The notes below the pieces were generated by a model. It did no database searches and was not told the DNA's origin. It saw only the letters and a program-made list of their open reading frames with translations. A stretch of DNA of 64,000 nt from Clavaria fumosa (taxonomy: Eukaryota > Basidiomycota > Agaricomycetes > Agaricales > Clavariaceae), in contig OX637802.1 of the NCBI GenBank assembly GCA_951802425.1, positions 1,488,001-1,552,000 on the forward strand. Direction: 5' to 3'. Positions within the stretch are counted from its first letter, which is position 1, and each line of letters starts with the position of its first letter. The translations under genes were made by a program, and so were the position numbers. Below are positions 13,327 to 24,634 of this stretch, piece after piece.

Positions 13327-14822
13327 TCAGCACAAACTGACCGGTGTAAGCAAAGAAAGCAGAACTACAATGGAAATCTTTGCGAGGAGGAAATGAGGCC
13401 TCTCCATCGCCGATGAGCAGGCGGGTGGTGGAAAAGACGCATTAGCGATGAAAGGACTTCCACATGGGGCGACCTCCAAGGAGAAGGACATGACACGCTG
13501 GGGCTGGTTTGATATAATATTGGCGAGTTCGCTAACCAGGGTATGAGCGTGAAGTTCGGTGCTAGTGCTAACATTGACCTACATGTTGGAGCCAACTGCC
13601 ATATTGCCCTTAATGCGACTGAAGAGTACCTTTGCGACCAATGCTCCCTACATAGTCGGCATCCAATTAGTCATGAATGGACATACAAAAATCTGCGAGA
13701 TACCTGTTGGCCTGGCTCAATATGGATAGTCAAACCATCACTAGCCACTATACCCATGGTCCGCGTCCATCCAGTGGTCGCCTGAATTCTAAGACCGCCG
13801 AGCTCGAGGCCTACCGTTTCGGTGACGCTCCATGAGTCTTGCACGGCGCGCGAGCCGGTGATTAATTGATCAACCGGCGACGTCCCGCCGTTACAGTTTT
13901 CGATGGGCGTACCGACGATGAGGTCGAAGGTCTGTGCGCCGAGGTTCTCCTGGTAGGCGGGAACAAATTAAGATGAGATTGGCATGAAGGCAAAAGCACA
14001 GACGGTAGTCGTGAAAGTGCATGCGTCTTTGCCGCAGGGCCCGCAGGACAGCAAGGAGAAGACTTGCTGCCCGTTATCGCTGAGGGGCTCGGAAGATGGC
14101 GGGCTACTGTCTGTGGTCGTCGGTGCCAGCGAAGGTGGCGCATTGATCGGCGTCGAAGGCGGCGCATTGGTCAATGTCCGTGTGACCGTAGGCGGCGCAC
14201 GGGTCAACGTCTGTGTGACCGTAGGCGGCGCATGGGTTAATGTTCGTGTGACTGTAGGCGGCGCACGGGTCAACGTCTGTGTGACCGTAGGCGGCGCATT
14301 GGTCAATGTTCGTGTGACTGTAGGCGGCGTACGGGTCAACGTCTGTGTGACCGTAGGCGGCGCATGGGTTAATGTTCGTGTGACTGTAGGCGGCGCACGG
14401 GTCAACGTCTGTGTGTGGGTTAATGTTCGTGTGACCGTAACCGTCTTCGTGAGCGAGGGCGGCGAATTGGTCGCCCTCGCCTTCAGCACCACCGCGGCAA
14501 TATCAGGCGTTACAAGTGAAGGCAACGCCAACGTGTTCCACGTCTGGCAATACGCGCTCACCGCCTCTTCGATATGAGCGCTAGGAACGTGGCAGATGCT
14601 CACGCAGGACGAGATAGAGGCGAGCGCGCGCGAGAAGTGCGCGCCGTTACAGAGGCAGTTGGTAGTGTCACACTCCGCCAGCGCAGCGAGTATGCAGACC
14701 CGCTCGCAATCGTTGAGAGTTTGGCCGCCCAGCGTATTCTCAGGGCCACCATCGAAACCCCACAGGTGGGGGCGGGGGACGACGAGAAGGGCGAGGGAGG
14801 CGAGGATCATCGCGGGGAACAT
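13327..14822 (-). CDS. Secreted, GPI-anchored CFEM-like protein with Thr-rich tandem repeats
   Basis: Four exons (14822-14004, 13949-13704, 13647-13583, 13531-13327) give 444 residues in order. (1) A signal peptide (MFPAMILASLALLVV). (2) A Cys-rich module of about 75 residues, with eight Cys near residues 39-91, resembling CFEM domains, which bind heme or iron at fungal surfaces. (3) About ten 11-residue repeats of the type TVTRTLTHAPP, likely O-mannosylated. (4) A second module with GAQTFDLIVGTPIENC and QATTGWTRTMG, which I cannot name. (5) A C-terminal hydrophobic tail (ISIVVLLSLLTPVSLC) typical of a GPI signal. The introns are 54, 56 and 51 nt. Stopping at the TAA in intron 1 (13968) gives a shorter protein without an anchor; I prefer the long model because downstream frames stay open and intron 1 has a branch-like CTTAAT. 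The beta-rich look of module 4 hints at a pore-forming-type fold, but that is speculative. Confidence 0.75.
14158..14450 (+). repeat. 33-bp coding minisatellite in the CFEM-like gene
   Basis: About nine tandem 33-nt units with consensus start GGCGGCGCATTGGTCAATGT on the plus strand, encoding the 11-residue Thr/Pro repeat on the minus strand. Units alternate in pairs (R-T and Q-T versions), giving a 66-nt higher-order period. The last unit near 14405-14430 is shortened. The unit length is a multiple of 3, so copy-number change keeps the frame. Confidence 0.92.
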
Positions 14823-15459
14823 TGTGGACGGGGATAAACGTTGGACGTCTACTCGACCCCATCTCAGGCACCAAGTATCCTGCTTTAAAGCTGCGCACTT
14901 TGTATCGCTTGCGGCCGAGGTACCTCATGCAGCACGATGCCCAGAATGTCCAGTCACGTCGACTCATGTCCAGCCCCAGATACCAAATACGTAAGGGGGT
15001 TTGACTGATAGGCGCCGGCCACTTCATGTTGATGGTACGAGCTGGGAGGGGCTAGCATTGGAAACCCTCTCCCTTGGATTTCAGAGCGGGTACGAGTGCT
15101 GGAGAGACTTGGACTGCAAAGAGCACTGTAAAGTTTGACGCGCGCCATTTGTGACATATGTGACGCGCCAGGACGCGACATGTGGCGGTGCTGTAGCGGC
15201 GAGTTTCGACACTGGCTTTCCAGAGTTCCTCATGTTGTATATCATGCCAAGATTGCGGAAGATCACAGGAGGAAGAGAGGACGAAGGAAAGAAAGAGAAA
15301 AAGAAGCTCAATGCGATGGCAAGCATGGAAAGGATCGTGTGGGCCAATGGGTGGATGCAGCGACGGATTATGCGAGTTACGGTATGACGCGAAGGGGGGG
15401 GGGGGTATGTGCAGGTAATAGAAAATGAAGAGGTGTCTGACGACAACAATTTACGTATC
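14823..15459. other. Intergenic with a G homopolymer
   Basis: This is the promoter side of the CFEM-like gene and the 3' flank of the chitin synthase. It holds a run of 12 G at 15394-15405, a likely slippage or sequencing-error site. No gene was recognised; the open frames here lack support. Confidence 0.5.
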
Positions 15460-18400
15460 TCAGCGCTCGTTGCGTGCGGGACCTAAAGGTCCAAGTGGCC
15501 CATACTTCTCACCAGCATTTGGACCGCCGCTCCTCCTCCTCGCGTGTGTCGTCCTAAAGTCAGCCACAAACCCGGTGGCCGACGATGGCGATGTGGGGTC
15601 CACAAATGCCTGCGTCATCCCGTAGCCATTGTAACCGCCACCATTGGGGGGCCGGCTTCGGGGACTCGTCGTTCGCGGAATCGGGACATAGCCATTCCCG
15701 TCCACAGCAGGCGGCGTGCCCCAGTCGTTCGACCGATGCCTCGGGAGGTGGTACGTGGCGGGAAGGCCCGTAGGCGACGCAGGATTCGACGTCGACGGCT
15801 CAGGCCCTTCAGGCCCGAACCCAGTTTGAAGGATTGCCGCCAGCTCGTCCTGGCGAAGCGTCTCCGTTCCAATCTCGAGCAACCTGTCAGGGTCCAGCAA
15901 AGCTGTCGGCGGCGGCGGGTACGCAGGATTCAGTTCGTTGTATCCACCAATTTGCATGCCCCATCGGTCCTCCTCCGAAGTCATGGAGTGCGTGTCCGAC
16001 GACCCGTCGTAAATTGAGAACACAGACAGCTCCCCATCCCCAGTCTGGAATCCGCCAGGATGGGCGCGCCCGAGCTCCTTTCGCCTGCGATCCTCTCGAC
16101 GGAGCTTCCGGAGCCGCGAGCGTTCCCAATCTTCCCATCGTCGCAAAGGTACGGCCTCTCCCTTAAACACGCCATCCGCGGCACCGTGTCCTTTGTCCTT
16201 GGTCTCGCCCGCTACTTTCCTGTTGTAGATGAGCATAGACGTCAGCGATTCCAAGGGTCCGATGACAAGAAAAGCAAATGACGCACCGAGTCTCACCCCA
16301 CGAGAAATCGTCGAAATGCCAAAACGCATAGACCGGTAGGATGAAATTCCAGATTGGCAGGGCCAAGAGGTAAATGAGCATCCAAAAAACGTAGACCACC
16401 TTCCGGGTCGTGATCAAAATCAAAACTGCCGGCAAACCAAGGACAGCAATGAGCAGTAACAAAGGAATGGCTTCTTCGAAGGAGCGAGGAGGGTGGAATG
16501 CCATGCTCCCGATGAGCACGTACGTCAGGGTGATGGCTATAGGAAGCACGACGGTGCCCAGCAGGTCCATGAAAACGACGAACTGCATGGAGAAGCAAAA
16601 CGTGCCGCAAAGGTTGCGCACAAGGACAAGCTCCATGAGGTTATGGATCGTGGAGTTGATCCAGCGCCTGCGCTGCGACAGTAACACGCCGAACGTCTCC
16701 GGGACGACTGTCCTGCACCGAGCCTGAGGCAAGAACATCATCTTGCGGTTTGGAAATGTCCGCAAGAGGATCGTGGTGAGGAAACGATCCTCGCCGAGCA
16801 ACAGGAGATTCTTCTGGTGCAGGGTCTTCACCTCACTCTGACTATACTCTTTCACTATCTCAGGCTTAATAATGAGGGGTACCCAGTCGTCACCCGCTGC
16901 CTTGCGAGCCTTGAGTCGGAACATCGAGAAACAGCCGGGGAGACACGAGACACCGCCAAACACGGACTCGAAAGCTTTCGCAAGATGGTGCGAAATGAAA
17001 TATTCGAAGACTTGGATGGCGGTAACCCACGTATGCCGTTTGTTCGCTATGCGAGTCTCACCGCAGACGCCCATGATCAAGGGATCGTGGTGCATGCAGT
17101 TGACGAGGGCGCCGAGGGACTCAGGGAAAACCTTTGTATCTGCGTCAACCTGAACGAACGTACGTCAGCCGTGCGCAGCTACAGAAATCGACGCAACAAC
17201 ACCCACCATGAGGCAGACTTCGAAGAAATCGGGGGTGACGCCCATCAGGACGTGAACCTTCCGGAAGAGATCGAAATCAAGAGGTGTCATGCGGTCGTTG
17301 TACGTCACTCGCGAGAAGAAATTCATGAGGATTAGCTGGCTGTCGCGTTTGCCCCGGTTACCAGGCTTCTTATCTTTCAGAGCTTCTGCGTCCGTTCCAC
17401 ATTTAACGATGATGACAGTGGGCGTGCGACGGCCTGCAACGGCTACAGAAATTTGGAAAAAGCGTCAGGTCGCCGGCGCGGGTCAAGCGAAGGAAGAACG
17501 AACTATAATGCCCAGCATACACCATAGCTCTATTTTCCCTCTTGGCGCCGAAACCAACCGCATTATAGCTCAGGGGCATCGGGTTTCCGAAGCGTGGATC
17601 CGCATCGAGCAATGACACACAAATATCTGGCGTGCTCCTCTTCTCGCCAGCACCAGTGATCATGCCATCCGCAACGATGAAAAGAAGCTTCCTAGAATCC
17701 GAGTAATTGGTCAGGGAGATGGAGTCCAAGGTCGTCCGCAGAGAATCCTCGCCCTCGCTATAACATGTCACAAGGCAGACCGCAAACAGTTCGGCGCCAA
17801 TCTTCGCCAACGATATAACGGGAGATGTCTCGGGGGCGAGTGTCGTAGAGGAGGCAAAGGAGCGAGTGGATTTGTTTTTGGCAATCTTCTTCGCACCAGG
17901 GCCAGCCCAAGGTGCTGTTCCAGTCCTATTGTCGATGGATATATTGGCGCCTTCAGGTAGCACAGCGGGGCTCACGGCCGATCGATTGAGCTGCCTGCTA
18001 TCGGGAGCGCCGGCGAGGCGATGAGAAAGAAACCAATTGAATACGCAAGCCATCGCGAAACGGACGAGAACAAGTCCAAGGATGACGATGAGGCCGGCGT
18101 ACAGGATGAGTTGAGAAACAAAACACCCAGGGGTGATCTTGTCAATATTGCCCGCTGTGTAGCGCTGAATGAGGCATGGTACATTTTTCCTGAGATCTTC
18201 GCGACTGTAGAACAACCGTGTGCCATCTTTGCCACTCTTCGCGGATCCCGTGCTCAGGAGAGTGCGAAGAGCGGCGTCGACGACATCTGAAGGGATGGGA
18301 TTTGGGTGAAGCTTCATGTAGGGGTCCATGTTGAGGACAGCGCCGTTGATGACGACGTAGTTCCTGCGGAGCGACACTTGTCCCCAATCAAAGCCGACGC

Positions 18401-19103
18401 GCCGCCCAGTTTTAAAGATATTGAGAGCCTTGAATGTGGCGTCGGAGAACAGGTTGTCCAACGGACATGGGGTAGAACATGGGTTGTCTAAAGCAGCCCG
18501 AGCGGTGAGCCCTTTGCAGGCGGGGAAGTTGGAAGCGGTCCGAGTAAAGAGAGTGGTAATATCCTGGCCTCCATCCTGCGAGAGAGCAAAAAGATCGACG
18601 CCGACGGGAGTGTTCGCTTGGGTGATGTTGTATAACAGTCCTGCGATACCAAGGGTACCCGGTGTGCTGCCCACGCGGACGAACATGTGTGCGCTTGTGC
18701 TGCTTACCAATGGACAAAGCACTTTCTGTAAGCCGACCGTGGCAAAGCCGACGAGCGCACACATGATAGTGATGATGAAACACAAGGCCATCTTTTCTCT
18801 CCATGCTTGCATAGTTGCCCTATCCTTGAAGCCACCTATTGACTTGAGGAGGAAGGATGGGGCCCAAAACGTAAGGATCCGAGAGAAGATGACCCAGGCA
18901 TCGAAACCGCCGGAGACAGATGTCTTTCCAGGACTGGGGATAGTAGGTGAAGAAGTGGGAGGTGTAATGAGAGGAACGGGGGCGACGCCGCGTTCTGGAC
19001 GAATGAGTGTCTTTGCCCGCTTTACAGTGCCAGTTGGAGGTTTCATTGTTGGAATGGGTACGTCTTGAGGGTCATAATTAGCACGGAACTGGACGTGAGC
19101 CAT
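15460..19103 (-). CDS. CHS3: Class IV chitin synthase
   Basis: A GT2 enzyme that polymerises UDP-GlcNAc into cell-wall chitin at the plasma membrane. Exons 19103-17504, 17442-17207, 17149-16287 and 16219-15460 code 1152 residues, normal for class IV. A Pro-rich cytosolic N-terminus leads to two helices ([32 protein letters not shown]), a large lumenal loop, another helix ([18 protein letters not shown]) and the catalytic domain. That domain starts [19 protein letters not shown] and contains DAD (about 614-616), LGEDR (about 730-734) and QRRRW (about 771-775). Several C-terminal helices and a long Ser/Pro/Gly-rich tail follow. The phrase [14 protein letters not shown] and the lack of a myosin head place it in class IV, the group of yeast Chs3. 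That class depends on export factors and stress signalling; nothing in the DNA shows regulation directly. Introns are 61, 57 and 67 nt. Confidence 0.96.
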
Positions 19104-19344
19104 AAACTGGTTGGGTTGATGGGGTCTATTGGGGAATAAAAAGCGAGGGACGAGGGGAGATAAGCCGTTGGAATGCGCGCCGCGGTAGCTGACTCAACGG
19201 GCGGCGAAGACAAGGATTGTCGTGCAAAACCGAGGCCTGAGGATGAGGATATCAACGACGACGAGCAAGTAGACGAAGAGTGGAGAAACGACAGTGGGCA
19301 CTGGTTGCGAGCGGCCACGGCAGCGACACTGGTATGTCCGAATC

Positions 19345-19411
19345 AAGTAAAATTAGGTAATAGATGATTAGGTAATATCCAAATTAAGTAATAATAGATT
19401 AGGTAATCAGC
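19345..19411. repeat. AT-rich short repeat (ATTAGGTAAT units)
   Basis: Three exact copies of ATTAGGTAAT plus diverged versions (AATTAAGTAATAAT) lie within 67 nt. The spacing is irregular. It is a simple repeat upstream of the chitin synthase; any regulatory role is unproven. Confidence 0.7.
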
Positions 19412-19472
19412 TTGATGAGCTAATCACGGGCGAGTTTCATCAGACACGACACAGCAAAATCAAAAGCACCCT

Positions 19473-19506
19473 CTTTTTTTTTTGTTTGTTTGTTTGTTTT
19501 TTTTTG
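19473..19506. repeat. T-rich tract with (TTTG) repeats
   Basis: A T run, four TTTG/GTTT steps and a second T run over 34 nt. It is a low-complexity tract in a 5' or 3' flanking region and may vary in length between strains. Confidence 0.85.
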
Positions 19507-19605
19507 CATCCGCTCGGCCCATGTGGACATTGCTTGATGTGATGTGAAAATCCCTTAGTTCCATTATGAGTACAAACGGCGCGCTTATTGGTACAAAATC
19601 CATAT

Positions 19606-21030
19606 TCATTGAGCTCGTGAGGCCTTCCGACGCTTAGCGCGGGTCACGACGGATCCCCACTGCTTGGAGGTCGAGCGCGCAGGGATGGCGTACGGGTTCC
19701 GGTCCTTCAACCGGCCCCATCAATGTGTGCAAAACGAAGATAATATGAAGGGGTGTGCACAAACCTGATTCCCTATCCTGAGCTCATCGTCCTCCTCTTC
19801 ATCATCATACTTGGGTAAAGAAGGCGCGCCATCCAGTTCCTCGTCTTCGTCTCCATATTCGCCCTCACTCTCAGCCGCGGCGCGTCCGACCTCTCGGACC
19901 TGGACAGGGTGACTCTTCTGAGGGTGAGTCCAGGGCTTGCCCGGCGTCGCGCGCCTTAGCCGCGTGAGAGGCCGGGGAGACGCGAACAGCCCCGCCGCCG
20001 CCACCTCATCCTCATCCTCTTCCTTCACAGGCATCTCCACAATGGCGTGAACTCGCCGAATAACCACAGGTAGCTGGGGTACCACCGGCAGCGCCGCCGC
20101 ACTCGGGGTCATCGCCTGACTCTTCGCATGTGCAGTTGTCGGTGGCCGACTCCTCGAATGAGTCTCGGGGGCAAGCGAGCGATGAAGAACAGGCGGCGTC
20201 TGGCCGGCCTTGTGTTTCTTCTGTTGCGGAAGGCTGGCGGTCGACTCGTGCGAACTTGAGGATGCACGTTTCGTGGTCATGGAAGACGAAGTAGATGGCT
20301 CCGCGACATCCCGGGTTCGAGAATTGGGGGTGGTAAAAGGTTGTGGCTCTTCGGCCTTCATCTAAGCCAAAATACTCAGTCCATGTCCTTCCCGTTGCAA
20401 GAGCAGGCAGGGGAAACGGACAGCTAGCTCTTCCAAGCAAAAGGTCAGCCTACACCGCTCTTCCTCCACACGCGAGAAATGCTCCTGCCAATTTCGGGAC
20501 TGGTCTTTCCATTGTGTGCATTCCCGACGTAATTGGGCGATGGTCTCCTCCTGGTGTTGTATCTGAACGTAATGAGAAGTAAGATAACTAAACAAGGAGG
20601 TACCCAGCACTCACCTTCATTTGTGCCCGATCAAGCTAAAGAAGCACAACAAGGTTGACTTGAGGAAACGGAAGACCACAAAGACAACCCGACTCGAACA
20701 TACCGCAGCTTTGCACGACTCAACCTCCCCCTTCCGAGCCGCTTCCTCTCCCTGAGAAGCGAGCAATGCCTTGAGAGCATCGTCCCGCTCGCAGCGGAGT
20801 TTCTCAGCGTCCGCGATGAGGTGTGCCGCATGGAGACGGCTCTGCTTTAACTTAACCGCGGAATCAGATGACCGCCGGCGGGAAACAGCAAATACCGCAC
20901 TCACTGATTGGAATGCCGTGTCTAACGCCGCGTTCAAAGGTTCGGTCGCCGTGCTGCACGGCGTTGTCATCATGAATGCTGCAATGAAGCGGTGCAATGA
21001 ACGCTCGACGCGGCTCGAGCCACAGGCCAT
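19606..21030 (-). CDS. Coiled-coil protein of unknown function
   Basis: Five exons, all phase 0: 21030-20704, 20635-20615 (21 nt), 20562-20422, 20361-19765 and 19704-19606, giving 394 residues. The first part is helical and charged (KLRCERDDALKALLASQGEEA; then QHQEETIAQLRRECTQWKDQ), predicting a coiled coil over about residues 45-170. The middle is disordered and Ser/Pro-rich with an acidic stretch (YGDEDEEL; YDDEEEDDELRIG). The end is a basic, conserved-looking box (RNPYAIPARSTSKQWGSVV) followed by TRAKRRKASRAQ, possibly a nuclear localisation or interaction motif. The intron-3 donor is GTCCGT. A second in-frame Met at 20973 is an equally good start. I do not recognise the family; a structural or nuclear scaffold role is only a guess. 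Confidence 0.75.
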
Positions 21031-21308
21031 TACGTAAGACTAAGACAACGCTCGTTTCGATCGATCGATTGATCGACATCCACGACGCGCTGCGCGACAT
21101 TCAATGCCGCTGCGCAGACCGCCAGCACGCCGTGTACGCGGCTTCATTGCTCTCCAAGACAGCACCAATGCAGGGGCTGTGGAGTCCTGTGTCTTTTGTG
21201 GAGACCCGTGGAGACAATACAGCTCCATTAATGGTGTCAGGGCATTGCCACTGTGTGCCAGCCCCTGGATCTGGCCACGTTTGCTCCCCCCTGGCTCTCG
21301 AAATTTGC

Positions 21309-22479
21309 ATGTCCCCTCTCGTGGTCTTCGCTTGGATTGTGGCTCTCCAAGTAAAAATCTACTTTCTGCAGTACCCTCTACAGTCGCATGCCGTCGACGC
21401 ACACTCTAAAGCAGGGCTCGCCTGGCCGAACGCCAATCGGATCAACATTGATCAGTTCAGAACCACAGGCAAGGTGTCCTGGTGCGTGCGCTCTCACGGG
21501 GTTGCCATGACCAACGCTGGATCTTCACAGGTACTACACGTGGTCGGCCTCTCCTGTTAACACCGACCTCGAGTTCGTGCCTATGTTCTGGGGTCAACCC
21601 AACGACCAATCATTTCCTTCGACCATCGATGGAGTCATCGCCACTGGCAGAGTCGCCACTGTGTTGGGAATGAACGAGTAGTTCTTGTTTCGCGCTGCCT
21701 TCCTGTCATCTCTCTCACTAGTCCAAACACAGACCCCAACAAATCACCGAATCCAACCTCACCCCGCAGCAAGCGGTAGGCCTGTGGTTGACCAATCTGC
21801 AACCTCTGAAGGCGCGAGGTCTCAGACTCGGCAGCCCCGCACCGACGAGCGCGCCTAACGGCAAGACCTGGCTGCTCGACTTCCTCAACGCCTGCGCAAG
21901 ACAGTGCTCCGTCGATTTCATTGCCGTCCGTGCGTCCACGCCCTCCCCATCCCTGCATATTGATTCCAGGGTCTGAGATTCGCTCTTCGGGACAGATTGG
22001 TATGGGACCAACGCCACGGATTTCCAGACCTACCTCATTGACTTATACAACACGTTCATGCGCCCGATCTGGGTCACGGAATGGGCCTGCCAGAATTTCG
22101 TCGACCTGGCCGCGCAGTGCTCCCAGTCGGAGATAGTCAAATTTTTGGACCAGTCACAGCGTTTCATGGACGAGACCCCGTGGGTGGAGAGATACGCTTG
22201 GTTCGGGGCTATGGAAGATTTGAATAACGTCAACCCGGTAAATTCTGCGCTTCCATACTTCTTGCACGTGGCTCCACTGACCTCATGGAGCAGGCGAACG
22301 CACTGGTGGACAGAGATGGCAACATTAATGACCTTGGGAGACAATACATCTCTTCACAAGACACTGGACCAGCTCCTATTGTCTTTGGCGGCGCACCTTT
22401 GCCGATGAGATCATCTAGGCTTCTGATTAGTTTGGCTCTCGCAATGTTTGCTGCAATGACCTTATTAACAGTACAGTAA
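21309..22479 (+). CDS. GH128 (Asl1-like) glucanase, probably GPI-anchored
   Basis: A glycoside hydrolase of the GH128 family, which cleaves beta-1,3-glucan. Exons are 21309-21481, 21531-21677, 21733-21929, 21996-22237 and 22294-22479 (314 residues). Family motifs are KAGLAWPN near the mature start, WYYTWSASP, FVPMFWG, GMNEP (acid/base Glu), HWYGTN and PIWVTEWACQNF (nucleophile Glu). An N-terminal hydrophobic segment (MSPLVVFAWIVALQ) acts as a signal peptide. The C-terminus ends in RLLISLALAMFAAMTLLTVQ, a GPI-type tail. A 33-nt in-frame stretch just after the signal peptide begins GTAAAA and ends ACAG, so it looks like an intron but is shorter than any other here; I keep it as coding. It likely remodels the wall and sits just upstream of the GPI-anchor enzyme gene GPI18 on the same strand. 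Confidence 0.88.
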
Positions 22480-22765
22480 TATCTCTGCTATCCTAGTTTG
22501 GTCACGGTAGATGCAACATTTATACGCGTCATCAGACACTTCTTACATAAAGGCGGCAGATTAAGGTGTTGCGCCGCAAGGTGTCCCCTGCCGCGTTGTG
22601 GAAAGGATGAAACGCCAGACGGCATTGAGTTTGGAGTGGGAACGAGTGAGACTTGGGTACAAACAGGCTACGACCATGAAAGAACGCAAACACGACTGTT
22701 CGTAGATTGTCGATGTTTGGGTTTGTCTGCCAACGGCGAGGAATCCAAACACGCATCGATCGTCC

Positions 22766-24173
22766 ATGTCCGTGACTGCCAAACGGAATGAAGTTGTCCA
22801 GCAGCACCTCAAAATCTTGTTTCTCTCCTCACTCGCTTCCCGTTTCTTGATCATACTGCTGGTCGTTCTGTCGTCGTACCTTCCGGCTTTCGACACATCA
22901 CACGAGCTGATCAATGCGTCATCATTGTCGCGTCCACTACTTCGCTGGGATGCCTTTCACTTCGCCCATGTAGCAGACCAAGGCTACAAACATGAATACG
23001 AGTGGGCCTTCTTTTTTGGCACTCCTATCGTCATGCGTCTCGTGCGCTGGCTTAAGGCCGATCCTACGCTGCCTTCCATACTGTTGTGGGGTTCCTTGGC
23101 AGCAGCTGCCTGCGATTCTACAAGCACGCTCTATCATCTGACCTTGCATCACTTCCGCTCGCCCTCACTCGCCTTTCTTGCTTCCCTTCTATCCCTTCTG
23201 CCCAGCAGCCCCGCCACGCTGAAATTCGCCTGTTACAGCGAGCCTTTCTTCGCTCTCTCTTCTTACAAAGGTCAGTCGGACGCATGAATGTAGTTGGATG
23301 GAATTCAACCGAGATGGAGCAGGGATGCTTGCGTGTGCGCGGGAGGAATGGTGGAGAGCAACGCTTCTCTTTGCTATCGCAAGCTGCTTCCGATCGAACG
23401 GTATCCTGTTAGCACATTTCATCATATGGGGTCTCGTCGTACAGCCCTTCTATGAACGACGCCGTCTGGTACGCCCTACTCCGCGCACCTTGTCTTACCC
23501 TCATCACATTGACAAAACCCCGCGTCAGCCATCGCTGCACACAATACTGCGCACGGCCACCATGACAGCAACCATCTTCTCCCCGTTCCTTTACCACCAG
23601 TACACCGCATATCTCGCGTTCTGCCACCCGCACGGGTCACCAGATTCACCAGCCGCGAATGCCACTCCAGCGTGGTGTCACCGATTCCCGCCGTCGATCT
23701 ACACATATGTCCAGGCGACATATTGGAACGTCGGCCTCTTCAAGTACTGGACGCTTTCCCAGCTGCCCAACTTCCTCCTCGCCGCACCGGTGTATGCGCT
23801 CTTGCTGTCACACACATACACACACCTTCTCTCCGTTATGCGAGCGCGCCCCCCCCACGCCCAACCCCCACTGTCATTGACGACCTCTGCCCTGCTGCCC
23901 CATGCAGTCCACGCGCTCCTGCTCACAGGCATACTGCTCTGCGCGTCGCATGTTCAGATCGTCCTGCGGCTGGCAAGCTCGATGCCCTTTGTCTATTGGG
24001 CCGCAGCAGCACGCCTCCTCGCCGACGGAGAGGATAGCAATAGCGATGGAAAGAAGAGGTCCCCGAGAGAGTCGCGCGAGCGGTGGCGCTGGGGATACAT
24101 GTGGGTCTGGTGGAGCGTGGTATGGGGTGCGGTGAGTGTTGTGCTGTGGACGGTCTTCCTGCCTCCGGCTTGA
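22766..24173 (+). CDS. GPI18: GPI mannosyltransferase 2 (PIG-V)
   Basis: Adds the second mannose to the GPI precursor in the ER lumen, using dolichol-phosphate mannose. Two exons, 22766-23270 and 23323-24173, joined by a 52-nt intron, give 451 residues, close to the family's size. Typical features are LLRWDAFHFAHVADQGY (catalytic-site WD near the N-terminus), KFACYSEPFFALSSYKG, CFRSNGILLAH and, in the C-terminal half, YVQATYWNVGLFKYWTLSQ followed by PNFLLAAPV. About eight hydrophobic helices are visible, as expected for a multi-pass ER enzyme. The C-terminus ends shortly after the last helix (WSVVWGAVSVVLWTVFLPP). The gene is 286 nt downstream of the GPI-anchored GH128 gene; fungal genes are not operonic, so this is only a neat neighbourhood. 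Confidence 0.94.
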
Positions 24174-24634
24174 AGAAATGTAAGAGGTTGTCTGGGGTGC
24201 CGGTTTGATGGGTTTAACCCATGTAGTAACCGTCAATTGCAATGTTGCAATTCTCACAGGCCCTTAGGCCTTAGGTCTCACTCAGACTGATACATTGGCT
24301 GCACACACGGGGCAGGGAAGATATTCTCGATCTTGAACCACGTACATGCAGTGCTACAAGGAAAAAGAGAATTAAATATCAAATTGGTCAAAACAAGAAG
24401 CACACGGTGTAGTAGACAGGACAGGGAACAAATGAACCAGGGAGTTACCGACGGTTAAAAGCACCTACAATCTGTATAGAACAGTAACAGCAAAAAAGGA
24501 GAGTAGAAAGAGACTGGAGGCAAGAATTTGGAGGGAGGAATTGTATTGTCAAGTCTCGAATTGACACTCGTATGTATGTGGAAAAGAAAAACGTTGTACG
24601 ATGCAGGTGGACCCTTGGGATGAAAAATGTCACC
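24174..24634. other. Intergenic between convergent genes
   Basis: This is the 3' flank of GPI18 and of CCR4. No gene or structure was recognised. Confidence 0.5.

Larger units (their letters stand above)
19104..19605. promoter_or_regulatory. Chitin synthase upstream region
   Basis: About 500 nt between the chitin synthase start and the 3' end of the coiled-coil gene. It must contain the chitin synthase promoter. It also holds the two simple repeats listed separately. No defined binding site was recognised. Confidence 0.45.

Noticed and set aside
13984..14577. 197-codon plus-strand frame of Val/Gly repeats
   Set aside because: It is the mirror of the minus-strand 33-bp repeat; the real protein has the signal peptide and Cys pattern.
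13968..14822. Single-exon model of the CFEM-like protein ending at 13968
   Set aside because: A 54-nt intron with good ends removes the stop, and the frame continues through three more exons to a GPI-type tail.
19345..19506. Possible transposon remnant in the AT/T-rich repeats
   Set aside because: No terminal repeats, no transposase or reverse transcriptase frame; it is simple sequence.
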